DNA from: Bergeyella zoohelcum ATCC 43767
GTDB lineage: Bacteria > Bacteroidota > Bacteroidia > Flavobacteriales > Weeksellaceae
Reading direction: 5' to 3'
Assembly: GCF_000301075.1 (NCBI RefSeq)
Contig: NZ_JH932293.1
Span: forward strand, 732,593 to 796,592
Length of the DNA: 64,000 bases
The notes under the pieces were generated by a model that worked only from the letters and a program-made list of their open reading frames with translations, made no database searches and had not been told where the DNA came from. Position 1 is the first letter of the stretch, and each line of letters begins with the position of its first letter. Shown one piece after another: positions 16,415 to 25,182 of the stretch. Made by a program: the position numbers and the translations under genes.

Positions 16415-18169
16415 ATGTTCCGAACACACACCAATGGCGAGTTATCATTACATCATATTCATCAAGAAGTTACCTTAGCAGGTTGGGTGCAGACCATTAG
16501 AGACAAAGGGTTTGTTATTTGGGTGGATTTGCGTGATAGGTACGGGATTACGCAGTTGGTTTTCGATGAAGATCGTTCATCGAAAGAATTGATAGAAAAG
16601 GCAAAGAAACTCGGGCGTGAATTTGTAATTCAGGTGAGTGGAAAAGTGATAGAAAGGGCGTCTAAAAACCCTAAAATACCAACAGGAGAGATAGAAATTT
16701 TGGTCAATGAACTTACTGTTCTTAATGCATCAGAACTCCCACCTTTTACCATAGAAGATGATACCGATGGTGGTGAAGAGCTGAGAATGAAATACCGCTA
16801 TTTGGACATTCGTAGAAATCCAGTCAAAGACAAGTTGATTTTCCGTCACCAGATGGCTCAAAAGGTGAGAAATTATTTGTCGGATAAAGGATTTATAGAG
16901 GTGGAAACACCTGTTTTGATTAAATCTACGCCAGAGGGAGCCAGAGATTTCGTGGTGCCAAGTCGTATGAATGCAGGGCAATTTTACGCCTTACCTCAAT
17001 CGCCTCAAACCTTTAAACAATTATTGATGGTAGGGGGAATGGATAGGTATTTTCAAATTGTGAAATGCTTCCGTGATGAAGATTTAAGAGCAGACAGACA
17101 GCCAGAATTTACCCAAATAGATTGCGAAATGGCATTTGTGGAGCAGGAGGATGTGCTCCATATTTTTGAAGGACTTACGGCTACCCTTTTAAAAGAAGTA
17201 ACGGGGAAAGATTTTGGTCAATTTCCGAGAATGACTTTCGATGAAGCGATGAGGAAATATGGAAATGATAAGCCAGATATTCGTTTTGGGATGGAGTTTG
17301 TAGAGCTGAATGAATGGGTAAAAGGGAGAGATTTTAAGATTTTTGATGATGCCGAACTGGTGGTAGGGATTAATGTGGAAGGAAAGGCAGACTATACCCG
17401 AAAACAAATTGATGCCCTTGTAGATTGGGTGAAAAGACCACAAGTAGGAGCTACGGGAATGATATGGGTGAAGTTCCAAAACGATGGTACACTTACCTCT
17501 TCGGTAAATAAGTTTTACGGTGAAGAGGATTTAAAAAATATCGCTGAAAAATTTGGTGCCAAAGCAGGAGACCTTATGCTCATCATGAGTGGAGATGCTC
17601 ATAAGGTGCGTACCCAGCTTTCTGCTCTGAGAATGGAGCTGGGAAATCAGTTGGGATTAAGAAAGGGAGATGAGTTTGCACCGCTTTGGGTTGTAGATTT
17701 TCCACTTTTGGAATGGGATGAAGAGACGGGGAGGTACCACGCGATGCATCACCCATTTACATCGCCCAAGCCAGAAGATATTCCTTTGTTAGCTGCCGAG
17801 CCGGGTAAAGCCAGAGCGAATGCGTATGATTTGGTATTGAATGGTAATGAAATTGGAGGTGGTTCAGTAAGGATTTTTGATAAAGCACTTCAGGCTAAAA
17901 TGTTTGATTTGTTAGGCTTTAGTAAGGAAGAAGCGGAAGCTCAGTTCGGTTTCTTAATGAATGCCTTTAAATACGGAGCACCGCCGCATGCAGGATTGGC
18001 ATTCGGTTTTGACCGTTTGGTAGCTATTTTGGACGGCAATGAAGTGATTAGGGATTATATTGCTTTCCCTAAAAATAATTCGGGTAGAGATGTGATGATA
18101 GATGCACCAAGTCCTATTGCTGATGAACAACTGGATGAACTGTTCTTAAAAGTAGATGTAAAGGAGTAG
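16415..18169 (+). CDS. aspS: Aspartyl-tRNA synthetase
   Basis: The 584-residue class II synthetase charges tRNA-Asp. It has an N-terminal OB-fold anticodon-binding domain ([21 protein letters not shown], about 20-40). The catalytic core has motif 2 at [21 protein letters not shown] bacterial GAD insertion domain spans about 280-410, and motif 3 is [15 protein letters not shown] near the C-terminus. Length and insertion are standard for bacterial AspRS. Whether it is discriminating depends on context; the window shows no gatCAB. It has its own promoter and a terminator, so it is monocistronic. Confidence 0.96.
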   Translation: MFRTHTNGELSLHHIHQEVTLAGWVQTIRDKGFVIWVDLRDRYGITQLVFDEDRSSKELIEKAKKLGREFVIQVSGKVIERASKNPKIPTGEIEILVNELTVLNASELPPFTIEDDTDGGEELRMKYRYLDIRRNPVKDKLIFRHQMAQKVRNYLSDKGFIEVETPVLIKSTPEGARDFVVPSRMNAGQFYALPQSPQTFKQLLMVGGMDRYFQIVKCFRDEDLRADRQPEFTQIDCEMAFVEQEDVLHIFEGLTATLLKEVTGKDFGQFPRMTFDEAMRKYGNDKPDIRFGMEFVELNEWVKGRDFKIFDDAELVVGINVEGKADYTRKQIDALVDWVKRPQVGATGMIWVKFQNDGTLTSSVNKFYGEEDLKNIAEKFGAKAGDLMLIMSGDAHKVRTQLSALRMELGNQLGLRKGDEFAPLWVVDFPLLEWDEETGRYHAMHHPFTSPKPEDIPLLAAEPGKARANAYDLVLNGNEIGGGSVRIFDKALQAKMFDLLGFSKEEAEAQFGFLMNAFKYGAPPHAGLAFGFDRLVAILDGNEVIRDYIAFPKNNSGRDVMIDAPSPIADEQLDELFLKVDVKE

Positions 18170-18189
18170 TGTAAGCAATAATACAGACT

Positions 18190-18220
18190 AATAGCTGTCC
18201 TATGAGGATGGCTGTTTTTT
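18190..18220 (+). terminator. Terminator after aspS
   Basis: agctgtcc / ggatggct stem with two G-U pairs and a T6 run. Confidence 0.65.
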
Positions 18221-18227
18221 GTATTAT

Positions 18228-18269
18228 GTACAAAGTAAAAAGTATAAAGTACAAAGTAAAAAGTATAAA
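18228..18269. repeat. Two perfect copies of a 21-bp tandem repeat
   Basis: The unit gtacaaagtaaaaagtataa plus a final a occurs at 18228-18248 and again at 18249-18269, just after the aspS terminator. Related AT-rich wording (tttgtactttgtacctcgta) recurs at 49213-49232. Confidence 0.85.
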
Positions 18270-18375
18270 GACTTTAGTGTTCGGAAGCCAATCATTAAAA
18301 GTTAATGGCTTATTTTTTTGATACTGTTTAAATTAGTTTGAAGCCAGATGTGAGTCGCCAATCGCTAACAACTAT

Positions 18376-18948
18376 TTAATTGCCCAGTACCATAGTGATG
18401 TCTTTTTGGATGTTTTTATTGGTGGCAAATTGAGCGTTGCATACTATGGAAGAAATCATATATTCTCCTTTTTCTATTAAAATATGGTTTTTACTGCGTT
18501 TAGCAATGTTTAAAGAGTAGTTTTGTTTTCGTCCTGAAAATGATACGATAATATCGCAATTGGACTTATTGGATATTTGCACAAAAGAATTTTTTATACC
18601 AGTATCGTTAGAAAAAAGGTGATTCAGAATCTCTGAGGTCTCATCATTCTGCTGCTTTTGGGGAGAAGAAAGTGTACTTTTCGTTTGGGTACTGCTTTGA
18701 GTGGGATATTTTGCAGCGGATGAATGTGTTATGGTCGGCTTCAGAAGCTGGATTAATTTAGATTTGAGCTGCGGTATTTGTGGGTCGTCAGGGTGGTTTC
18801 GGATGAAAGTAGCAATGGTTTTTAAGTCTTCACTTTTCAGAGCTTGTTCGGCTGTGATATTTGCTTTTTTGGGAGTTTTTTTCTTCTGGGCGAGGCTTAT
18901 AGTGGACGCCAGAGTGAAGAGGAGAAAGAGACTTCTGAAATAGTTCAT
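18376..18948 (-). CDS. Hypothetical secreted protein
   Basis: The 190-residue product starts at ATG 18948 with a signal peptide (MNYFRSLFLLFTLASTISLAQ). A helical segment follows (ITAEQALKSEDLKTIATFIRNHPDDPQIPQLKSKLIQLL), then a low-complexity Ser/Thr/Gln linker (about 75-105) and a C-terminal beta domain (FVQISNKSNCDIIVSFSGRKQNYSLNIAKRSKNHILIEKGEY). The last domain resembles proteins annotated DUF6759 in Weeksellaceae, but I cannot verify that name. An in-frame upstream ATG at 19008 would overlap the tsf promoter region and add a non-signal extension, so it is disfavoured. Function is unknown. Confidence 0.75.
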   Translation of the reverse strand: MNYFRSLFLLFTLASTISLAQKKKTPKKANITAEQALKSEDLKTIATFIRNHPDDPQIPQLKSKLIQLLKPTITHSSAAKYPTQSSTQTKSTLSSPQKQQNDETSEILNHLFSNDTGIKNSFVQISNKSNCDIIVSFSGRKQNYSLNIAKRSKNHILIEKGEYMISSIVCNAQFATNKNIQKDITMVLGN

Positions 18949-18986
18949 GCGTATTAATATTTTGTAATTAGTAAATATAAAGGTTT

Positions 18987-19016
18987 TTGATTTTCGGGCA
19001 AATATCATTATCTTTG
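18987..19016 (+). promoter_or_regulatory. tsf promoter: TTG, 19 bp, TATCTTTG
   Basis: -33 TTG at 18987-18989 and -7 TATCTTTG at 19009-19016, followed by gcaaacgatttgc, a short inverted repeat at the likely transcript start. ATG of tsf is 19072. Confidence 0.75.
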
Positions 19017-19071
19017 CAAACGATTTGCGAAAGTTAGTAATTATTTTTTAAATAAATAAAATTAATAGAAT

Positions 19072-20040
19072 ATGTACACACCAGTAGCTGCAGATGTAGC
19101 AAAACTAAGAAACATTACCGGTGCAGGTATGATGGACTGCAAAAAAGCCCTTGTAGAAGCAGAAGGAGACTTCGATAAGGCAATAGAAATCCTTAGAAAA
19201 AAAGGTCAAAAGGTAGCTGCTAATAGAGCAGATAGAGAATCTACTGAGGGAGCGGTGATTGCAAAAGTAAATGCAGACAATACTAAAGGGGTAATTATCA
19301 CTTTGGCTTGTGAAACAGATTTCGTTGCAAAAAACGAGGCTTTCGTAAAATTAGCACACGAACTTGCAGAGCAGGCATTAAATCATGATAGCTTAGAGTC
19401 TTTATTGGCTTCTGATTTTAATGGAATTTCTGTAGCAGACAAATTAACAGAGCAAACTGGGGTAATTGGTGAGAAAATTGAGATATCTGCATTTGAAAAA
19501 ATTGAAGGAGCGTTCTTAGGACCTTACATCCACGCAGGAAATAGAATTGCAGCTATTACAGCACTTTCTAAATCTGTAGATAACGGTGCAGAGGTAGCAA
19601 GAAATATCTCTATGCAAGTGGCATCTATGAGTCCAGAGGTACTTTCTTATAAAGATTTTGATCCAGCATTTGTGGCAAGCGAAACAGAAGGAAGAATCGC
19701 TGCCATTGAGAAAGACAATGAGGAACTTGTGCGTCTCGGTAAGCCATTGAAAAATGTGCCTAAATTCGTTTCTTATTCTCAATTAACAGAAGAGGTGTTA
19801 AAGCAAGCGGAGGAAGATGCTAAAGCAGAGCTTAAAGCGGAAGGTAAGCCAGAGCAAATTTGGGATAAAATCTTACCAGGGAAATTGCAAAGATTCATTA
19901 GTGATAACACTACCTTAGATAAAGAAAAAGCATTATTAGACCAAGATTATATCAAAGATACTGATATGAAAGTTTCTGCGTATGTAAAATCTGTAGCAGA
20001 AGATTTAGAAGTAACTAAATTCATCAGAGTTTCTTTGTAA
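19072..20040 (+). CDS. tsf: Translation elongation factor Ts
   Basis: EF-Ts recycles EF-Tu from GDP to GTP form. The 322-residue protein starts with the UBA-like domain (VAKLRNITGAGMMDCKKALVEAEGDFDKAIEILRKKG contains both family signatures in sequence), followed by the core LACETDFVAKNEAFVKLAHELA. It is longer than the E. coli protein (283), as usual for Bacteroidota. In most bacteria tsf follows rpsB. Here the upstream neighbour is a divergent hypothetical gene, and tsf has its own strong promoter and terminator. Confidence 0.96.
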   Translation: MYTPVAADVAKLRNITGAGMMDCKKALVEAEGDFDKAIEILRKKGQKVAANRADRESTEGAVIAKVNADNTKGVIITLACETDFVAKNEAFVKLAHELAEQALNHDSLESLLASDFNGISVADKLTEQTGVIGEKIEISAFEKIEGAFLGPYIHAGNRIAAITALSKSVDNGAEVARNISMQVASMSPEVLSYKDFDPAFVASETEGRIAAIEKDNEELVRLGKPLKNVPKFVSYSQLTEEVLKQAEEDAKAELKAEGKPEQIWDKILPGKLQRFISDNTTLDKEKALLDQDYIKDTDMKVSAYVKSVAEDLEVTKFIRVSL

Positions 20041-20062
20041 TACTCCTTTTGATATTGATATT

Positions 20063-20094
20063 AAAGCCATCTAGTATTCTGGATGGCTTTTTTA
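20063..20094 (+). terminator. Terminator after tsf
   Basis: aaagccatc / ggatggcttt hairpin (one bulge) with a T6 run. Confidence 0.8.
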
Positions 20095-20206
20095 TTTGTA
20101 TGTTTTTCTTTTTAGTATGGGGTGAGGTGAGTACTTTTTCATATCCGAAAGATAATTTTTTTATCACAAATAATGATTTTTATTACTATTGTTTATTATT
20201 TTTTTG

Positions 20207-20214
20207 TAAGTTTG
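20207..20214 (+). promoter_or_regulatory. -7 promoter element (TAAGTTTG) for the giant secreted protein
   Basis: TAnnTTTG match 46 bp before ATG 20261, with TTG at 20189-20191 as a possible -33 element 15 bp upstream. Confidence 0.5.
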
Positions 20215-20260
20215 GAATCGGAAAAGAATTTAAAAGGAAAATTAAAAACTTTATGCCTAT

Positions 20261-23200
20261 ATGAAAAAAATATTAATTTTACTTATTCTTAGTGTTTTAG
20301 GACTCCAGCAGTCTTTTGCACAAAGGGATACAGAGCATTGGTTTGCACCATATTATGAAAAAATGACAGGAGGGTACTCTTATGCATTTTATCTTTCTAC
20401 TGACTCTACTGTACCCTTTGATGTAGAGGTCTATAGTGGGAATGATTTGGTAGCAACTGTTAACGGGGTAGCAAAAGGAGCACCTCAAGTATGGACACTT
20501 ACTGCTGCAGAAGCTGCACAGTACTTGGTTACAAGATCAGAGACTGATGCTATGACACCTAAAATGAAAGGATTACAGCTAGTAGGAGAACGCCCTTTCC
20601 TTGCAAGTCTCAGGGTGGCTTCCAGTGTTCATGGGGAGACGATGACATTAAAGGGAAGGTCTGCAAAGGGGACAGAATTTAGGGTGGCAGCCACACCTTA
20701 TACTGGTAATACTAATACTATGAACGCTACGGCTGGCGTTCTTGCTACGGAGGATAATACTACGGTTACATTGAGCGAATATGGTACAGGTATTGAGTTT
20801 GAAGGTGTAAATGGTACAGTTTCTCCATCTTATACTTATAACTTAAACAAAGGTCAGTCTGTAGTATTTAGTGCAAAGCATAATTCTATAGGAAAGTTTA
20901 TTGGGGCAAAAATTGTTTCTAATAAGCCAGTGGTGGTAACAAATGGTAATGCCAATGGGAATTTTGGTAATGATACTAGTTCGGGTTCCGATTTAATTAT
21001 GGATCAAGCGGTACCAATAGAAAGATTAGGAAGTACTTTTACCATAGTGAGATCCCTTTCTCCATTGGTGCCTGATGAAAATATGGAAGGAGGAATGGTC
21101 ATTGCAACTGAAAATAATACAGAGGTGTACATTAACGGTCTTCCTACGCCAGTAGCTACGCTTAATGCAGGGCAATGGTACAGAATTCCAAGTACCAGCT
21201 ATGTGGATCAAGGAAATGGCCATTACAATATGTATATTTCTACCACAAAAAATGTGTATTTGTACCAATTGGTAGGTATGGAAGATACCTATTCGGGAGG
21301 ATATAACTATATTCCACCATTGGGATGTTATCTTCCAAGAGTTATCGATGAGATAGGGAATATTAATCAAATGCCTGGGATTATTAATACTCAGATTAAT
21401 TTGAAACTTAATATAATTACCCAACCAGGAGCAACCGTAGAGGTCAGGTCCGATGGTAACATAGTAAATAATGTTCAAGGTCCATTTAATGTGAATGGAA
21501 CTACAGATTGGGTAACTTATGTGGCTCCTAATATTACAGGGAATGTAACGGTAAAATCTACTAGAGCAGTAACCGCTGGAATTAATGGGGGATATGCTAC
21601 TGCAGGTTACGGTGGATATTTTGCAGGATTCTCATTATCACCGACCATTGAACTTGTTTCTGGAGAGTGCATACCAGGTATAGTTATTGGTGTGGATCCT
21701 ATTTATGAGGCTTATCAATGGTTTTTAGATGGGGTAGCTGTTCCAGGAGCTACAAGTAATACTATTACGCCTACTCAGTCAGGTAACTATACACTTAGAG
21801 TACTTCTTTCAGGGTGTGATTATGCTATTACGGATCCTTATAAAGTATTCCCTTGTACCTATGAGCATTCTATTGATGATGTGGCGTGTGGACAAAAGAT
21901 TATTCCAGTATCGTTTACGAACTCTAGCCAGCCAGTGGATTCTAATTCTATTTCAATTGTAACACAACCGCAAAACGGTACCCTTACTATTAATAGATTT
22001 ATGAATACCGTAACTTATACACCAAATCCAGGTTATCAAGGACAAGATACCTTCGTGTATCAATTTAATAGTACCGTACCAGAATTTGGAGATAAGGAAA
22101 TAGTTTCAGTAAAACTTAATGTAATAAACCTTGTTACGAACGATGGAAACCTTGCAGGATGCCCGTACAATGGAACAGCAAATTATGACCTTACAGCAGT
22201 AACGGTAACTAATCATCAGAATGTAACACTAAAATACTATCGTACATTAGCAGACGCTCAGAATGAAGTGAATGAAATTACGGTTCCAGCCTCTTTTGAT
22301 TCTGCCGCAGGAGATGTATTCGTAAGAGTGGTTACTCCAGAAGGTTGTGTGAAATTTGCAAAAATTACTTTGACCCATAATAACCAACCGAATGTAAGAG
22401 ATGCTTCGCTTAGAAGCTGTTTTATAGAAGGTAATCCTACAGCGGCTGTATTTGATTTAACTGTTGCAGATGTGGGGGCGGGTGCTAACTTTGAGAAAAA
22501 ATACTATGCTTCTTTAGCAGATGCTGAGCATGATAGAAATGAAATTCCTAATCCAGCTACTTATACATCGCCTACTACTACGGTGTATGTGAGAGTATAT
22601 AATGCTGCTGGATGTTATAGTATTGCAGCAATTAACTTGACCGTAATTGAACCAAAATATTCTGCTCAATTGAAAGATGTGGTAATTTGTCTAGAAAATA
22701 GAGCAACTTTAGAGGCAGGACCTGGATTTGATGGATACTTATGGAGTACAGGAGCTACTACTCCTTCTATCAGTGATGTGCCAGTAGGAGAATATTGGGT
22801 AGAGTTACTTTCTAATGGATGTAGAACTAAGCAAATAGTAAGAGTAATTAAAGCACCAGAAGCAGTAATTACTAATGTGGAAATCTCTAATACAGAAGCT
22901 ACGGTTACCGTTACAGGAGGAACACCACCTTATCAATATTCATTAGATGGCGTAGTATGGCAAAATAGCAATGTGCTTACAGGATTGAAGAGAGGAGTGA
23001 ATATGATTTTCGTAAAAGATGCCTTTAATTGTGCTCCAATCATGACGGGGGCTTTAGTACCCAACTTGATTAATGCAATTACTCCAAACGGAGACGGTGT
23101 CAATGATATATTAGATTATTCAGAAATTAGTTTCCACAATACTCTTCAAGTGGTGATTTATGATAGATATGGAACGAAGATATGGGAAGGAAATCAGAAG

Positions 23201-23344
23201 AACCAATACAAGTGGGACGGAACGCTTAACGGTAAGAAGTTGCCTACCGATACTTATTGGTACACGCTTACTTGGATAGAGCCAACAACCCAAAAGACTA
23301 CCATTAAGTACAATGGTTGGATTATGGTGAAGAACTTAGAATAA
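20261..23344 (+). CDS. Giant secreted adhesin-like protein with type B T9SS sorting domain
   Basis: The 1027-residue protein has a signal peptide (MKKILILLILSVLGLQQSFAQ). An N-terminal domain of about 430 residues resembles the IgGFc-binding N-terminal domain found in bacterial surface proteins (TENNTTVTLSEYG, KPVVVTNGNANGNFG, ISTTKNVYLYQLVG). Ig-like/PKD modules follow (YQWFLDGVAVPGATSNTITP and repeats with YYRTLADAQNEVNEI and YYASLADAEHDRNEIPNP). The C-terminus is a gliding-motility-type (type B) T9SS sorting domain, ITPNGDGVNDILDYSEI to the end. It should be exported by the T9SS to the cell surface. It is a clear paralogue of the gene at 25183, sharing the DTEHWFAPM/Y start and domain order. 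Ligand unknown. Confidence 0.88.
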   Translation: MKKILILLILSVLGLQQSFAQRDTEHWFAPYYEKMTGGYSYAFYLSTDSTVPFDVEVYSGNDLVATVNGVAKGAPQVWTLTAAEAAQYLVTRSETDAMTPKMKGLQLVGERPFLASLRVASSVHGETMTLKGRSAKGTEFRVAATPYTGNTNTMNATAGVLATEDNTTVTLSEYGTGIEFEGVNGTVSPSYTYNLNKGQSVVFSAKHNSIGKFIGAKIVSNKPVVVTNGNANGNFGNDTSSGSDLIMDQAVPIERLGSTFTIVRSLSPLVPDENMEGGMVIATENNTEVYINGLPTPVATLNAGQWYRIPSTSYVDQGNGHYNMYISTTKNVYLYQLVGMEDTYSGGYNYIPPLGCYLPRVIDEIGNINQMPGIINTQINLKLNIITQPGATVEVRSDGNIVNNVQGPFNVNGTTDWVTYVAPNITGNVTVKSTRAVTAGINGGYATAGYGGYFAGFSLSPTIELVSGECIPGIVIGVDPIYEAYQWFLDGVAVPGATSNTITPTQSGNYTLRVLLSGCDYAITDPYKVFPCTYEHSIDDVACGQKIIPVSFTNSSQPVDSNSISIVTQPQNGTLTINRFMNTVTYTPNPGYQGQDTFVYQFNSTVPEFGDKEIVSVKLNVINLVTNDGNLAGCPYNGTANYDLTAVTVTNHQNVTLKYYRTLADAQNEVNEITVPASFDSAAGDVFVRVVTPEGCVKFAKITLTHNNQPNVRDASLRSCFIEGNPTAAVFDLTVADVGAGANFEKKYYASLADAEHDRNEIPNPATYTSPTTTVYVRVYNAAGCYSIAAINLTVIEPKYSAQLKDVVICLENRATLEAGPGFDGYLWSTGATTPSISDVPVGEYWVELLSNGCRTKQIVRVIKAPEAVITNVEISNTEATVTVTGGTPPYQYSLDGVVWQNSNVLTGLKRGVNMIFVKDAFNCAPIMTGALVPNLINAITPNGDGVNDILDYSEISFHNTLQVVIYDRYGTKIWEGNQKNQYKWDGTLNGKKLPTDTYWYTLTWIEPTTQKTTIKYNGWIMVKNLE

Positions 23345-23359
23345 TCCAATGTCATGGAT

Positions 23360-23392
23360 AAAAAACCGAGCTTTTTAGCTCGGTTTTTTTTT
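23360..23392 (+). terminator. Strong rho-independent terminator
   Basis: aaccgagct / agctcggtt stem with a T9 run. Confidence 0.88.
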
Positions 23393-23696
23393 GTTTCAAT
23401 CCAGATGAAGTGTAATGATTTTTGTTTAAATGATACTTTGTTAAAGTACTTTGAAATTGTCTTAAAAATCAGAAAATTTAAGAAAAACAAAATAACAAAG
23501 TAGCTTTACTTGTACTAGGAGTTAAAAAATAAAAAACCTCTTGTATTGCTACAAGAGGTAAAAACTAATAACCATGAAAACTCAAATTAAACATGAGAAT
23601 CACTTTTAAAGTAACAAATGCCATGCCAAAAAATATTTATTGATAGATTTTTTACTGTTTTTTAAAATAATTCCTTTATCTCTAAGGAAACTTTCG
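23393..23696. other. Intergenic region with hairpin and an 11-codon frame
   Basis: Beyond the preceding terminator it contains a perfect hairpin cctcttgta / tacaagagg-like stem at 23537-23558, flanked by A-rich sequence. A mini frame at 23574-23609 (MKTQIKHENHF-stop) follows 15 bp later. Nothing else was recognised. The ndk promoter follows at 23697. Confidence 0.5.
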
Positions 23697-23704
23697 TATT
23701 TTTG
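23697..23704 (+). promoter_or_regulatory. -7 promoter element (TATTTTTG) for ndk
   Basis: Exact TAnnTTTG match followed by CACC, 17 bp before ATG 23722. Confidence 0.6.
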
Positions 23705-23721
23705 CACCCTTAATTTTGATT

Positions 23722-24141
23722 ATGAAAGGAAATATAACATTTACAATGATTAAGCCAGATGCTGTAGCAGATGGACACATCGGGGCGATTTTAGGAAAAA
23801 TTACAGAGGCGGGTTTTAAAATTAAAGCTCTAAAACTTACTCAGCTTACCAAAGCAGATGCACAGAAATTCTATGAAGTACACAGCGAAAGACCTTTCTA
23901 TGGAGAATTGGTGGATTTCATGAGTTCGGGGCCTATCGTAGCGGCGGTATTAGAGAAAGACAATGCAGTAGAGGATTTTAGAACACTCATTGGAGCAACT
24001 AATCCCGCAGAAGCTGCAGAGGGAACTATCAGAAAAATGTTTGCAAGAAGTGTAGGGGAAAATGCGGTTCATGGTTCTGATTCTGATGAAAATGCACAGA
24101 TAGAAGCTGCTTTTCACTTCTCTGGAAGAGAGATTTTCTAA
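23722..24141 (+). CDS. ndk: Nucleoside diphosphate kinase
   Basis: Ndk transfers the gamma phosphate from ATP to other (d)NDPs. The 139-residue protein begins [21 protein letters not shown] (the family start TxxMIKPDAV) and holds the active-site His in [12 protein letters not shown], near residue 118, within the usual signature. The length is standard. ATG 23722 was chosen; a TTG two codons earlier adds nothing. It is monocistronic, between its own promoter and a bidirectional terminator, although it sits between two surface-protein genes. Confidence 0.95.
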   Translation: MKGNITFTMIKPDAVADGHIGAILGKITEAGFKIKALKLTQLTKADAQKFYEVHSERPFYGELVDFMSSGPIVAAVLEKDNAVEDFRTLIGATNPAEAAEGTIRKMFARSVGENAVHGSDSDENAQIEAAFHFSGREIF

Positions 24142-24203
24142 AAAATGAAGAGAGAGTTTAACTCTTTTTCATTCATTCAAAGAATTATAAATATAATTCA
24201 TTT

Positions 24204-24238
24204 AAAAAGCGACTCCTAAAAAAGAGTCGCTTTTTTTA
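24204..24238. terminator. Bidirectional terminator
   Basis: aaaaagcgactc / gagtcgctttttt stem with A and T runs on either side, between convergent ndk and the 24242 gene. Confidence 0.88.
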
Positions 24239-24241
24239 TGG

Positions 24242-24967
24242 TTATTTCTTTATCACTTTTCTTGAAATCTGGTGGTCTTTGGATTTCATATGAAATAGAT
24301 ATACGCCTTTTTCTAAATCAGGAAGATGAATTTTTACTGATTTTTCTTTTCTGAAAACTTGGTTAAAGACTTGTTTTCCTTGCATATCGTACATAGAGAT
24401 TTTGAAATCTGATATGGTATCATCAGAATTAATCTGTATAAAATCTTTAAAAGGATTAGGGGAGATGCTTACATTGTCTTTTATGACTTCATTTTCTGTA
24501 GTAGAAAGTGCAGCTCTCCAGTAAATCGCTTGGTCGCCATTGGGATTGGTAATGGTAAGCTGAAGCTGTTGCCCAATGGAGGTAATGGAATAAGTATGGT
24601 TTTGATAAAAGCCGGTAGCCGCAGTTCCTCCCCAAAATGTTCCGAAATAATAATTCTCAAACTGATTGTATTCATCGTTGTTTGTCGTTGGGCAGCTTCC
24701 TAAGGTCAATCCAGCACCAGTGATAGAGATAGATGAAGAGGAATATCCTGCATCAGCGTTAAAAATATTACACATAGAGGTAGAGAAGCCGTTGTTATGA
24801 AAACTTGCCGTCGCGGTAATCAGTGAATTTGTGTTTGGAAAAGGGTAATCAGTGTTATTGATAACTACTTTCTCTAAACTCCAAACTCCTGTGGTCAGGT
24901 CGGTCAGCTGAGCTTTCATGCTTAGGGACATGAAAACAGCCATTAAAGAGTAAATAATGTTTTTCAT
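24242..24967 (-). CDS. Secreted protein with type A T9SS sorting domain
   Basis: The 241-residue protein has a signal peptide (MKNIIYSLMAVFMSLSMKAQ). A lipocalin-like beta-sandwich N-domain (TTGVWSLEKVVINNTDYPFP, two short Cys-containing segments at about 60 and 90) spans to about 150. The C-terminal type A sorting domain is ISPNPFKDFIQINSDD, ISMYDMQGKQV and GVYLFHMKSKDHQISRKVIKK. It is predicted to be exported by the T9SS and to be surface-attached or released. The N-domain opening resembles small flavobacterial proteins of unknown function. No consensus promoter was recognised in the 215 bp shared with the divergent gene at 25183. Confidence 0.85.
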   Translation of the reverse strand: MKNIIYSLMAVFMSLSMKAQLTDLTTGVWSLEKVVINNTDYPFPNTNSLITATASFHNNGFSTSMCNIFNADAGYSSSSISITGAGLTLGSCPTTNNDEYNQFENYYFGTFWGGTAATGFYQNHTYSITSIGQQLQLTITNPNGDQAIYWRAALSTTENEVIKDNVSISPNPFKDFIQINSDDTISDFKISMYDMQGKQVFNQVFRKEKSVKIHLPDLEKGVYLFHMKSKDHQISRKVIKK

Positions 24968-25182
24968 ATTGAAATATTTTTTATTTGGCTAATATAGTAA
25001 AATATTTTATAATTTTAATTAAATTAATGTGAAATTTAATAATAAAATCGTAATGTTTGGGATGGGTGTTTTTAGTAATTTTGATTTTTTCATATATATT
25101 ATGTATAATTTCCTTTATATGTTATTATTCATGATTTTTCCATTTTTCTTTCTTAATTTTACCACTTCAAGATGATTATGGT

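Noticed and set aside
20049-20264. 71-codon frame after tsf
   Set aside because: It begins inside the tsf terminator and has no motif; the -7 element of the next gene lies within it.
21026-21478. 150-codon minus-strand frame
   Set aside because: Antisense to the IgGFc-like domain of the giant protein; its residue composition looks random.
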